Source: Ignavibacteriaceae bacterium (GTDB taxonomy: Bacteria; Bacteroidota; Ignavibacteria; Ignavibacteriales; Ignavibacteriaceae). Taken from it: a DNA stretch of 26,908 nt. The stretch is taken from NCBI GenBank assembly GCA_025449775.1, contig JANWIS010000093.1, positions 1 through 26,908 on the forward strand, written 5' to 3'. Positions 16,315 through 24,138 of the stretch are shown here, piece after piece. Numbering within the stretch: position 1 is the stretch's first letter; each line of letters starts with the position of its first letter. The notes beneath the pieces are model-generated. The model was given only the letters and a program-made list of their open reading frames with translations, was not told where the DNA came from and did not search any database. The position numbers were made by a program, and so were the translations under genes.

Positions 16315-16338
16315 GCTTAATAAAGTTCCTTTCTTATT

Positions 16339-17436
16339 TTATCTGAGCCGTTTTCTTCTGTTGCGGATATAATCTTCAAAAAGAAAATCACCTAGCCCCG
16401 TAAGACTGCTGTAGTATGCTCTTCCGTTATTTATCTTGGTAAACTCCCTTACAAATTTTTGAAGATATGGATCACGTGCAATCATAAATGTTGTGACTGT
16501 TATATCCTGCTTTCTGCAAATAGCAGCCTGGTCTAAAGTTTTGTTAATAATTTTTCTATCAAGTCCGAAACTATTTTTATAATATTTTGCACCAACTTTC
16601 AGGCAGGTCGGCTTGCCGTCTGTAACCATGAAGATCTGTTTGTTGTTTGTTTTTCTTCTGCGAAGAATATCGTTTGCTAATTGTAATCCAGCTACAGTAT
16701 TTGTATGAAATGGTCCAACCTCAAGATACGGCAGATCCTTTATTTCAATTGGCCATGCATCATTACCGAATGCAATTATATCTAATGTGTCTTTCGGATA
16801 TTTTGTTGTGATCAGCTCAGACAGAGCCATTGCAACTTTTTTAGCAGGAGTAATCCTGTCTTCACCGTAAAGAACCATCGAATGAGATACATCGATCATC
16901 AACACAGTTGAAGTCAGAGCTTTAAAATCCCTTTCCTCAATCTCAAGATCTTTCTCCGTCAGTTTAAAATCATCTATACCATGATTTATTTGTGCATTTT
17001 TGATTGAATCGGTCATATCGATCTGTTCAAGTGTATCACCGAAATTATATTCTCTTCGGTCTGATGTAAGTTCATCACCGTGACCTGAAAAAGGCGTTCT
17101 ATGATTTCCGCGTACAGTTTTTTTTAATTTTCCGAAAATTTCTTCCAGTGAGCGTCTCCTGATTGTCATTTCACTTTTCGCAGTAAGTGAAAGTGTTTCT
17201 CCGTTTTCATTTTCTTTAATGTAACCTCTTTCTTTCAGCTCATCTATGAAATCTCCCATTCCATATTCTTCACTTGTAAGTTTATATTGACGATCGAGCT
17301 CATTCATCCAGTTTAAAGCTTCAGAAACATCACCGGATGTTATTGTAACGAGCTGAAGAAAGATTTTGAGCAGATCTTCGAATGCTCCTTTTCCTCTGCT
17401 GTCAGGAATGAAATTTGTAAATCTATGACCGAGCAT
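16339..17436 (-). CDS. von Willebrand factor A domain protein, partner of the AAA+ ATPase
   Basis: A cytoplasmic vWA protein of 365 aa without a signal peptide. The C-terminal half (about 175-345) is the vWA fold with a complete metal-ion adhesion site: Asp182, Ser184 and Ser186 in DVSHSM, a Thr at about 247 in HTNT, and Asp273 in TDGKP. The N-terminal half is charged and helical with no recognised domain. Paired MoxR-type ATPase and vWA genes are a known arrangement in which the vWA protein binds or recruits the client. Here the two genes are 24 nt apart and surely co-transcribed. The start ATG at 17436 has no strong Shine-Dalgarno site. Two small palindromes lie just upstream. Confidence 0.9.
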   Translation of the reverse strand: MLGHRFTNFIPDSRGKGAFEDLLKIFLQLVTITSGDVSEALNWMNELDRQYKLTSEEYGMGDFIDELKERGYIKENENGETLSLTAKSEMTIRRRSLEEIFGKLKKTVRGNHRTPFSGHGDELTSDRREYNFGDTLEQIDMTDSIKNAQINHGIDDFKLTEKDLEIEERDFKALTSTVLMIDVSHSMVLYGEDRITPAKKVAMALSELITTKYPKDTLDIIAFGNDAWPIEIKDLPYLEVGPFHTNTVAGLQLANDILRRRKTNNKQIFMVTDGKPTCLKVGAKYYKNSFGLDRKIINKTLDQAAICRKQDITVTTFMIARDPYLQKFVREFTKINNGRAYYSSLTGLGDFLFEDYIRNRRKRLR

Positions 17437-17445
17437 ATTGAATAC

Positions 17446-17481
17446 TTAACATCAATTGTTAATTATTAGTTGGCAATAATT
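17446..17481 (-). promoter_or_regulatory. Two overlapping palindromes upstream of the vWA-AAA+ operon
   Basis: TTAACA-N5-TGTTAA (17446-17462) and AATTATT-N7-AATAATT (17461-17481) lie 10-45 nt before the vWA start. Both are perfect inverted repeats. They could be an operator or mRNA hairpins, but AT-rich intergenic DNA makes short palindromes by chance. Further upstream on the minus strand a TTGTTT-N17-TATTTT pair could be a promoter; it is weak. Confidence 0.3.
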
Positions 17482-17551
17482 TCATTTTGAAAATAAATTA
17501 TTCTTCAAGTTAAAACAAGAAGAATATTAAAATAGAATTTGAGGAGAGACG

Positions 17552-17568
17552 GGGGGAAAAATTCCCCC
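17552..17568 (-). terminator. GC-rich hairpin just after clpP, possible terminator without T tract
   Basis: On the minus strand GGGGGAA-TTT-TTCCCCC forms a 7-bp stem six nt after the clpP stop. No T run follows on the minus strand, so it may be a Rho-assisted stop or an mRNA 3'-end stabiliser instead of a classic terminator. The G/C runs stand out strongly in this AT-rich DNA. Confidence 0.4.
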
Positions 17569-17573
17569 TTAAA

Positions 17574-18200
17574 TTATTTTTTTTCTGTGGCGATTCTTGT
17601 TTCCAAAACATTATCAATAAGCTTATAGTCTTTTGCTTCATACGAAGTAAGAAAATAATCCCTGTCACAATCTTTTGTAATTTGTTCAATTGATTTACCG
17701 GTATGCCTGGCTAAAATATTATATAGCGTATCTCTCGTTTTTAACATTTCCTTTGCATGAATTTCAATATCGGTAGTTTGACCTTGCAATCCTCCAATCC
17801 ATGGTTGATGAATCATAATTTTTGAATGAGGAAGTGCCGATCGTTTTCCTTGTTTACCGCCTGCTAACAAAACTGCTCCCATGCTTGCAGCCATGCCAAC
17901 ACAAATAGTTGAAACATCCGGTTTTATATAACGCATCGTATCATAAATCGCCATACCGGCAGAAACACTTCCACCAGGTGTGTTTATATAAAGATTAATG
18001 TCTTTCTGGGAATCTTCTGCTTCAAGGAAAATAAGCTGGGCAATTGTTAAGCTGGCAACGTGGTCGTCAATTGGCATTCCAATAAAAATAATTCGTTCTC
18101 GAAGTAGCCGTGAATAAATATCCATTCCACGTTCACCACGTCCGGTTTGCTCAATTACATACGGAACTAACTGGTTGAAAATTTCAAATTTATTGTTCAT
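17574..18200 (-). CDS. clpP: ATP-dependent Clp protease proteolytic subunit
   Basis: The serine peptidase chamber subunit of ClpXP/ClpAP, which degrades unfolded or tagged proteins in the cytoplasm. It has 208 aa, normal for the family. The catalytic triad is visible: Ser106 (GMAASMGA), His131 (KIMIHQP) and Asp181 (DRDYFL). Other marks are YINTPGGSVSAGMAIYDTM and QGQTTDIEIHAKE. The start ATG overlaps the tig stop by 4 nt (ATGA), so it is translationally coupled to trigger factor. clpX, often next, does not follow; the AAA+/vWA pair does. Confidence 0.98.
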   Translation of the reverse strand: MNNKFEIFNQLVPYVIEQTGRGERGMDIYSRLLRERIIFIGMPIDDHVASLTIAQLIFLEAEDSQKDINLYINTPGGSVSAGMAIYDTMRYIKPDVSTICVGMAASMGAVLLAGGKQGKRSALPHSKIMIHQPWIGGLQGQTTDIEIHAKEMLKTRDTLYNILARHTGKSIEQITKDCDRDYFLTSYEAKDYKLIDNVLETRIATEKK

Positions 18201-19516
18201 TCTTTTTCCTCTTTCTGGTTCTTTGAAAATTTTTCGGGATCTATTTTATTGATCTGGTTTTTTTCTTTCAGGAAGTCGAATAATTTTTTATCGAGCATTC
18301 TTTCAGTTTGGTTGGAAGATTTATAGTAGTTGATGAGCTTGTCAACAGGCAACCCGGTCTTTTGTGAATCTTTTTCAGCAAGCTCTTCAAGTTCTTTATC
18401 AGAAATCCTTAAATTTTCTTTTTTCTGAATTTCTGATCTTATCTGAAACCACTTCACCTCGTTTATCGCAGCAGGTTTCAAGTATTCCCTCAGTTGATTT
18501 GAGTCAAATTTTTTCATGCCCTGTTTTTTCAATTTGTCTTCTTCGCTCTTTACCAATTCTTCCAAAACATTTTCTACGAGTGATGAAGGCGGAGTGAATT
18601 CGTTATTCTTTATTATAATTCCAATCAGCTTGTTCCTGATTAAATCATCAATTCTATGCTCATAATAATGGTTAATATCCTTCTCAATTTCTTTTCTCAA
18701 ATCATCTTCGGTTGAGATTTTATCTTTTGTAATTTTTTTAATCAGCTCTTCATTCAATTCGGGTAAAATTATTTTTTTAATCCCGTTAATAAGAACTTCA
18801 TAGTCAAAGTGCTCAACTACTTTTTCCTCTTTCCCTTCTTTGTTCGTTATTAATCTTTCATCGTGGAAATGAAATTTAAATTTATCTCCAATCTTTTTAT
18901 TCATCGCATTATTTTTAATATCCGGGTGAACAGTCTCGGACGAAAGATCAATCTGCATCTTCTCCGGCTTTAAATTTTCAGAAGGAATACCTTCACTGTT
19001 TAATCTGGTAAGTTCAGCATCTATAATAAAGTTTTTATCATCGCCTACAATATCAGCAGTTTCATTAATACTGTTTGAACGTAAAATGTGTTCGATTTCT
19101 TTTTCAATATCTTCAGGTTTGACTGTGAATTCCGGTACTTCAATCACCTGGTCTGTATATCCGGTTACATTAATTTCAGGTATAACTTCATACTTCACTT
19201 TGAATTTAAAATCTTTTTCAGGATTAAAATCAAGGTCAGTCATCGTTGGCTGCCCGATAGGTTTTAAATCTTTTTCTTTAACAAGCATCCAGAAACGGGA
19301 ATTAGCTACTTTTTCAGAAGCTTCAAATGCAAGTGCATCACCAAATCTTTGCTTGAGAATATTTTTGGGTACTTTACCTTTCCTGAAACCAGGAACCTGA
19401 ATTTTTCCAGCCTGTTTTTTTACTTCAGTATCAATTTCATTCTTTACTTCATCGTAGCTGAGTGTTATTTCAACTTCTTTTTCTGATTGGGAAATATCAT
19501 TTAAGGAGAACTCCAA
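18197..19516 (-). CDS. tig: Trigger factor, ribosome-associated chaperone and peptidyl-prolyl isomerase
   Basis: This protein binds nascent chains at the ribosomal exit tunnel and helps folding. It has 439 aa in the standard three-part layout: an N-terminal ribosome-binding domain with the signature GFRKGKVP (43-50), a central FKBP-like segment (about 150-250, degenerate as is usual in Bacteroidota), and a long helical, Lys/Glu-rich C-terminal chaperone domain ending in a charged tail. The ATG start at 19516 is preceded by AAGAAAGAGG on the minus strand. It lies 33 nt downstream of tRNA-Leu and overlaps clpP by 4 nt, so tRNA, tig and clpP are likely one transcript. Confidence 0.96.
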   Translation of the reverse strand: MEFSLNDISQSEKEVEITLSYDEVKNEIDTEVKKQAGKIQVPGFRKGKVPKNILKQRFGDALAFEASEKVANSRFWMLVKEKDLKPIGQPTMTDLDFNPEKDFKFKVKYEVIPEINVTGYTDQVIEVPEFTVKPEDIEKEIEHILRSNSINETADIVGDDKNFIIDAELTRLNSEGIPSENLKPEKMQIDLSSETVHPDIKNNAMNKKIGDKFKFHFHDERLITNKEGKEEKVVEHFDYEVLINGIKKIILPELNEELIKKITKDKISTEDDLRKEIEKDINHYYEHRIDDLIRNKLIGIIIKNNEFTPPSSLVENVLEELVKSEEDKLKKQGMKKFDSNQLREYLKPAAINEVKWFQIRSEIQKKENLRISDKELEELAEKDSQKTGLPVDKLINYYKSSNQTERMLDKKLFDFLKEKNQINKIDPEKFSKNQKEEKE

Positions 19517-19549
19517 ATTAACCTCTTTCTTGTGTTTTAATTCAACTTG

Positions 19550-19632
19550 TGCGAGAACGGGGACTCGAACCCCGACACCTCACGGTACTAGATCCTAAGT
19601 CTAGCGCGTCTGCCAAATTCCGCCATTCTCGC
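19550..19632 (-). tRNA. tRNA-Leu, anticodon UAG
   Basis: A type II tRNA of 83 nt including the discriminator A. The acceptor stem is GCGAGAA / TTCTCGC. The anticodon stem is CTAGA / TCTAG with loop CTTAGGA, giving anticodon TAG (19595-19597 on the plus strand). A long variable arm TACCGTGAGGTGT is followed by T stem CGGGG / CCCCG with loop TTCGAGT. The 3' CCA is not encoded (the next bases are CAA), so the CCA-adding enzyme is needed. Confidence 0.97.
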
Positions 19633-19680
19633 AATTAAACCGATTTTCTTATTAAATTAACAACCTGATAATTGGCTACA

Positions 19681-19709
19681 AATATACATCCTGACAGTCT
19701 GTATTTCAA
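19681..19709 (-). promoter_or_regulatory. Likely promoter for tRNA-Leu-tig-clpP
   Basis: On the minus strand TTGAAA (19709-19704), a 17-nt spacer and TATATT (19686-19681) followed by TG are well spaced for sigma-70. TATATTTG also fits the Bacteroidota -7 motif TAnnTTTG. Transcription would start about 40 nt before the tRNA 5' end. Confidence 0.65.
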
Positions 19710-19820
19710 TTTTGAACGTGAAAGATTTAAGGTAAATCAAAAGTCTCAAATAGTATGTTGATAGTAAGTTTATAAAAATCTTTATTAAAGAAATTGAAGA
19801 AATAATTTTTTCTAATTCAG

Positions 19821-20534
19821 ATGCCATATAATTCTAAATATCATTCAATTAAAGGGAAGACGAGAAAGATAAACTCCGATTACATTATGGTTGGAGATTT
19901 AAAAGATGGATGGATAGGAGTTGTTTGTGATGGCATTGGAGAAAATCAGGAAATAACAACCACTACAAGATTGTGTGCTGAAGAACTAATTAAGCTTATT
20001 AACCAATCTTCCGAATCGGACCCGATTAAAAAATTAAAATCGGCTATTGAAAAGACCAATGAGTATATCTATTTACTACAGAAGGATAAAAATATATTAT
20101 CAACTACAATTGCAGTATTATATTTGGTCGATCATAAAGTTTGCTGGGGTCACGCTGGTGACAGTAGAATATACAAGCTTAAGAATGGAAGATTACATCG
20201 ACTCACACACGATCACTCTATTATTCAGCAATTAATTGATAAAGGATTTTTAACGTTGAAGGAAGCTGCATTCCATTCAGGAATTAATGTTGTCGGAAAA
20301 GCAATTGGTGAAAAGCCGAAAATAAATGTTGATGTTAGCAAAATAAATCTTCAGCCGAGTGATAAAAACAGGTTTTTAATTTGTACGGATGGAGTGACAG
20401 AAATTGTAAGCGATAAGGAAATCCAGGAAATTTTAAGAACTGCCAGCCTGGAGGAAAGTTACTCGTGGTTAATCTCACTTCTTGAAACACGTGGTAATCC
20501 TGATGACTCTTCATTCATTATTGTTGATGCCTAA
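19821..20534 (+). CDS. PP2C-family serine/threonine protein phosphatase
   Basis: A stand-alone metal-dependent phosphatase of 237 aa, close to the size of PrpC/Stp1 enzymes. Motifs in order: KINSDY (Asn18, Asp20; usually NED), VVCDGIG (Asp37-Gly38), WGHAGDSRIY (Asp114), THDHS, CTDGVTE (Asp190), and DDSSFIIV at the end, where DN is more usual. Metal-binding Asp residues are therefore kept, though several motifs are looser than in the best-known enzymes. No signal or membrane helix. It would dephosphorylate Ser/Thr phosphoproteins. No kinase gene is next to it. The start is ATG with no clear Shine-Dalgarno site. Confidence 0.88.
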   Translation: MPYNSKYHSIKGKTRKINSDYIMVGDLKDGWIGVVCDGIGENQEITTTTRLCAEELIKLINQSSESDPIKKLKSAIEKTNEYIYLLQKDKNILSTTIAVLYLVDHKVCWGHAGDSRIYKLKNGRLHRLTHDHSIIQQLIDKGFLTLKEAAFHSGINVVGKAIGEKPKINVDVSKINLQPSDKNRFLICTDGVTEIVSDKEIQEILRTASLEESYSWLISLLETRGNPDDSSFIIVDA

Positions 20535-20589
20535 TTAATTTTCACATCTCTGTTTTCATTCTGCAACTTTCAATCCTTAAAATTATTAT

Positions 20590-20597
20590 TACTTTTG
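20590..20597 (+). promoter_or_regulatory. Possible Bacteroidota-type -7 element upstream of murA
   Basis: TACTTTTG exactly fits the Bacteroidota -7 pattern TAnnTTTG and lies 34 nt before the murA start in the 97-nt gap after the phosphatase gene. No convincing -33 TTTG is seen, so this is tentative. Confidence 0.35.
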
Positions 20598-20631
20598 TAT
20601 TCAATAATTAAAAAGATACTGATCGGTTCAA

Positions 20632-21897
20632 ATGGATAAATTTATAATCACTGGTGGAAAACAGCTTTCCGGCACAGTGGAAGTTAGTGGAGCAAAAAAC
20701 GCATCACTTGCTTTAATGCCGGCTTCAATTTTAGCATCCGGAAAATCAGTCTTAAAAAACACACCTGAACTCAATGATGTTTTTACAATGATAAAGCTTC
20801 TCAAACATCTTGGTGCTGAAATTAATTATAAAGACGAAAAACTTGAAATAGATTCTTCAACCATTAATGATTTTACTGCTCCATACGAACATGTAAAAAA
20901 AATGCGTGCATCTGTTTACGTACTTGGTCCGTTGCTTGCAAAGTTCGGCAAGGCTAAAGTCTCACTTCCAGGTGGATGTGCCTGGGGTCCTCGTCCAATC
21001 AATTTGCATATTGAGGCGATGAAAAAATTAGGTGTACAGATTGAACTCAGTGATGGTTATATAATTGCAGAAGCAAAAAGTCTACACGGCGCAAAAATTA
21101 ATTTTGATGTTTCCTCAGTTGGAGCATCAGGGAATGCGTTGATGGCATCTGTTCTTGCTAAAGGTATGACAGTTATTAATAATGCAGCTATTGAACCGGA
21201 AATAACTCAGCTTGCTGATTATCTTGTTAAAATGGGTGCAAGGATTAATGGGATCGGAACGAATAAATTAGAAATTGAAGGTGTGAGTGAACTTAAACCT
21301 GCTGATGTAACTACAATTCCGGATAGAATAGAAACTGGTACGCTTTTGATTGCAGCTTCAATTACAAAGAGTAAAATTACTTTAACACAAACATCTCCTG
21401 ATCTGATTGAATCAGTTTTAATTAAGCTTGAAGATTGTGGTTGTAAAATTTCAAGATCTCCTGATAATATTACTATAGATGCTCAGAATATAAAATTCAA
21501 TCCCTCATCAATCACTACCTCGATTTATCCAGGCTTCCCGACAGATATGCAGGCACAATGGACTGCATTGATGTCAATTGCTGAAGGTGTATCTACTGTT
21601 ACAGATTCAATTTACTTCGACAGGTTCAAGCACGTTCCGGAGTTAACAAGACTTGGTGCACAAATAGTCATAGATAAAAACACCGCGATAATAACCGGAG
21701 TGAAAAAACTAACAGGTGCAAAAGTTATGTCGACCGATTTGAGAGCAAGTGCAAGTTTAGTTCTTGCAGGTTTAGCGGCGAAAGGGAAAACCGAAGTCTT
21801 GAGAGTTTATCATCTCGACAGGGGATACCAGAGGATTGAGAAAAAATTAAAATCTATTGGTGCCGACATTCAGAGAATTGAAAGTAAAGAATATTAA
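20632..21897 (+). CDS. murA: UDP-N-acetylglucosamine 1-carboxyvinyltransferase
   Basis: This enzyme catalyses the first committed step of peptidoglycan synthesis: enolpyruvyl transfer from PEP to UDP-GlcNAc. It has 421 aa, full family length, with the two-domain inside-out barrel. Key residues are Lys22 and Asn23 (SGAKNASL) and the catalytic Cys116 in LPGGCAWGPRP, the residue alkylated by fosfomycin. Other marks are the PGFPTD loop and the C-terminal DLRASASLVLAGLAAKG. The start codon ATG follows TCGGTTCAA with no strong Shine-Dalgarno site. It lies 6 nt before the next membrane peptidase gene, so the two are likely co-transcribed. Confidence 0.98.
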   Translation: MDKFIITGGKQLSGTVEVSGAKNASLALMPASILASGKSVLKNTPELNDVFTMIKLLKHLGAEINYKDEKLEIDSSTINDFTAPYEHVKKMRASVYVLGPLLAKFGKAKVSLPGGCAWGPRPINLHIEAMKKLGVQIELSDGYIIAEAKSLHGAKINFDVSSVGASGNALMASVLAKGMTVINNAAIEPEITQLADYLVKMGARINGIGTNKLEIEGVSELKPADVTTIPDRIETGTLLIAASITKSKITLTQTSPDLIESVLIKLEDCGCKISRSPDNITIDAQNIKFNPSSITTSIYPGFPTDMQAQWTALMSIAEGVSTVTDSIYFDRFKHVPELTRLGAQIVIDKNTAIITGVKKLTGAKVMSTDLRASASLVLAGLAAKGKTEVLRVYHLDRGYQRIEKKLKSIGADIQRIESKEY

Positions 21898-21903
21898 TTT
21901 ATT

Positions 21904-24138
21904 ATGTTGAACAAATTATCCAGGAAGAACATTCATTTAATAATTTTTTTGTTCGTTGTAATTCTGATCAATATTTATCTGCTTACCCTTCCATTGACGA
22001 GTGTATTTGGTTATGAATTTTCTACTGTAAATTCACTTCTCCTTTCATTTCTCTCAGGATTGTTAACTATATCAATTTTAAAAAGAAATCAGAACCCAAA
22101 TAATAAAATCAAAAAACCTGATCTTTTTAGAAAATTAACTTTTTTAATTTCAGCACCAATCATTATCTCCCTGATCAATTCAGTGTTCACTGGTTTTTGC
22201 TCATTCTGGGATGGAACCTTGTTTTATATCGTTATTACTGTTCCGTCAGTCATTATCGGATCATCGCTTGGTGCAATAATTTTTTTCCTGGTCGGGAAAT
22301 TTAAATTGTTACTGTTTATTTTATTGTACTTTTTTCTTCTTCTGATGTCAGTTTTTGAAATTTACTTTAATCACCAGGTTTATCTTTACAACCCAATTTT
22401 TGGTTACTTCCCCGGGACGATTTATGATGAAGGAATTAGAGTTACATCCAAGTTAATACTTTACCGGGTAATCGATATTGTATTCTTTTTACCAGTTCTG
22501 CTTTTCCTGTTTAGAAAACGATACGAGAATTATTCCAAATTAAACCTGAGAAGTTTTTATATCTCAATTTTGATAATGGGATTAATATATTACTTCATTC
22601 TGTCTCCAATAATTGGATTTACTGTTACAGATTCCAGGTTAAAAAGTTTTCTTCCAATTGAGATTGAATCGGAACATTTTATTATTTATGCGGATAACAG
22701 GATTGCAGAGCAAGATATCAATCTAATTTTACTAAACAGTGAATACTATTTCGATCAGTTAAAATTATTTTTTAAAGATGAACCTCGCTCGAAAGTAAGT
22801 GTATTTATATTTTTTGATAACGGTCAGAAACGAGAATTATTCGGCTCAGCTAATGCTAATGTTGCCAAACCATGGCTTAACAGTATTTATTTTTCCTATG
22901 ACGGCTGGGAAGAAACTTTGAAACACGAAATTGCTCATTGCTTTACAGCAAATTTCGGGACAGGCATTTTTAAATTAGCTGCCGGTTATAATCCAGCAAT
23001 AATAGAAGGTGTTGCCGAAGCTGCTGATGGCTTTTATGATGAAAATGATATCCATTTCATAGCATCAATTGCATATAAAAATAATTTTAGAATCGGTATA
23101 GCATCACTATTTACCGGTTTTAATTTTCTTGGCAATTTATCGAGCCTTTCTTACATCTATGCAGGTTCATTTATAAAATATCTTGTTGATGAATATGGGA
23201 TTGAAAAAGTTGAAGAGTTTTACAGGACAAACGATTTTGAAAAATCTTTCAATAAAAAACTTGTTGATGTATCAAATGCTTATGAAAAATTTATTAATGA
23301 ATTAGAATCAACAATATCAAAGGAAGAAGCCAATTACTATTTCGGAAGAAAGCCATTGATTAGAAAAATTTGTCCAAGATTTATTGCTTCAGGGCTTGAA
23401 GATGCACGGAGATATTTTTCAAATAAGGATTATAATTCAGCATCTGATATTTTAAATAATATCCTTTTAAAAGCAGAAAATTATAGTGCAGTTGCCGGTC
23501 TGGCAAAAATATTTGAAGAACAGGATTCGCTCGGTAGAGCTATTGACTTATTAGAAAATAATATGAAGAATTATTTGAATACAGGAAGTGAGTATGAATT
23601 AAAATTTAGATTGGCTGAACTTTATATTAAAAATTCAGAAAACGAAAAAGCAAGAGAACTGTACAATTATTTAGCAGAAGTAAAGCCGGGCAGACGATTG
23701 GAGATTCTGGCCAAGACAAGGATTTCTTTATTGAACAAAGATTTAATCGGAAGTTATGTTGAAGGAAGCGATTTTGATAAGTATTCGATTTTAAAGAAAT
23801 TAAATTCAAAATCTTATGTCTATTCTTCGATGCCGTTAATGATTGAGCTTAGCAGTTCACTTAAAGAAGATTATGAATTATTTCTTATTAACTTTAAAAA
23901 TAATTTTGAAGTGTCTGATGAATTAAGCAGTTATGCAGTCTTCAAAATTTCAGATTATATGCTTAAGAATTCTGATTATGTGAATGCCAGAAAATTTGCT
24001 GGGCTTGCAATACGATTTAAAGGTGACACAAATTTATTCTCGTTTATCAGTGAACATTATAAAAAGACTGAGTGGTTTGTAAAAAATGCGGATAGGTTAA
24101 TTCACAAAAACAAATCTCAGCTAACATTACAACGATGA
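21904..24138 (+). CDS. Membrane-anchored HExxH peptidase (MA-like gluzincin) with helical-repeat tail
   Basis: A 744-aa protein with three parts. Residues 1-245 hold about six to seven hydrophobic helices. Residues about 250-460 are a peptidase MA-like domain: H-E-I-A-H (His341, Glu342, His345) with a third zinc ligand Glu368 in AIIEGVAEA, and the preceding segment SIYFSYDGWEETLKHE. Residues about 490-740 look like TPR-type helical pairs (SASDILNNILLKAENYSAVAG, GRAIDLLENN). The layout suggests an outward-facing zinc protease with a protein-binding tail, perhaps in envelope maintenance. The substrate is unknown. It begins 6 nt after murA and overlaps the next start by 4 nt (ATGA). The peptidase signature is clear; activity is inferred. 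Confidence 0.82.
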   Translation: MLNKLSRKNIHLIIFLFVVILINIYLLTLPLTSVFGYEFSTVNSLLLSFLSGLLTISILKRNQNPNNKIKKPDLFRKLTFLISAPIIISLINSVFTGFCSFWDGTLFYIVITVPSVIIGSSLGAIIFFLVGKFKLLLFILLYFFLLLMSVFEIYFNHQVYLYNPIFGYFPGTIYDEGIRVTSKLILYRVIDIVFFLPVLLFLFRKRYENYSKLNLRSFYISILIMGLIYYFILSPIIGFTVTDSRLKSFLPIEIESEHFIIYADNRIAEQDINLILLNSEYYFDQLKLFFKDEPRSKVSVFIFFDNGQKRELFGSANANVAKPWLNSIYFSYDGWEETLKHEIAHCFTANFGTGIFKLAAGYNPAIIEGVAEAADGFYDENDIHFIASIAYKNNFRIGIASLFTGFNFLGNLSSLSYIYAGSFIKYLVDEYGIEKVEEFYRTNDFEKSFNKKLVDVSNAYEKFINELESTISKEEANYYFGRKPLIRKICPRFIASGLEDARRYFSNKDYNSASDILNNILLKAENYSAVAGLAKIFEEQDSLGRAIDLLENNMKNYLNTGSEYELKFRLAELYIKNSENEKARELYNYLAEVKPGRRLEILAKTRISLLNKDLIGSYVEGSDFDKYSILKKLNSKSYVYSSMPLMIELSSSLKEDYELFLINFKNNFEVSDELSSYAVFKISDYMLKNSDYVNARKFAGLAIRFKGDTNLFSFISEHYKKTEWFVKNADRLIHKNKSQLTLQR

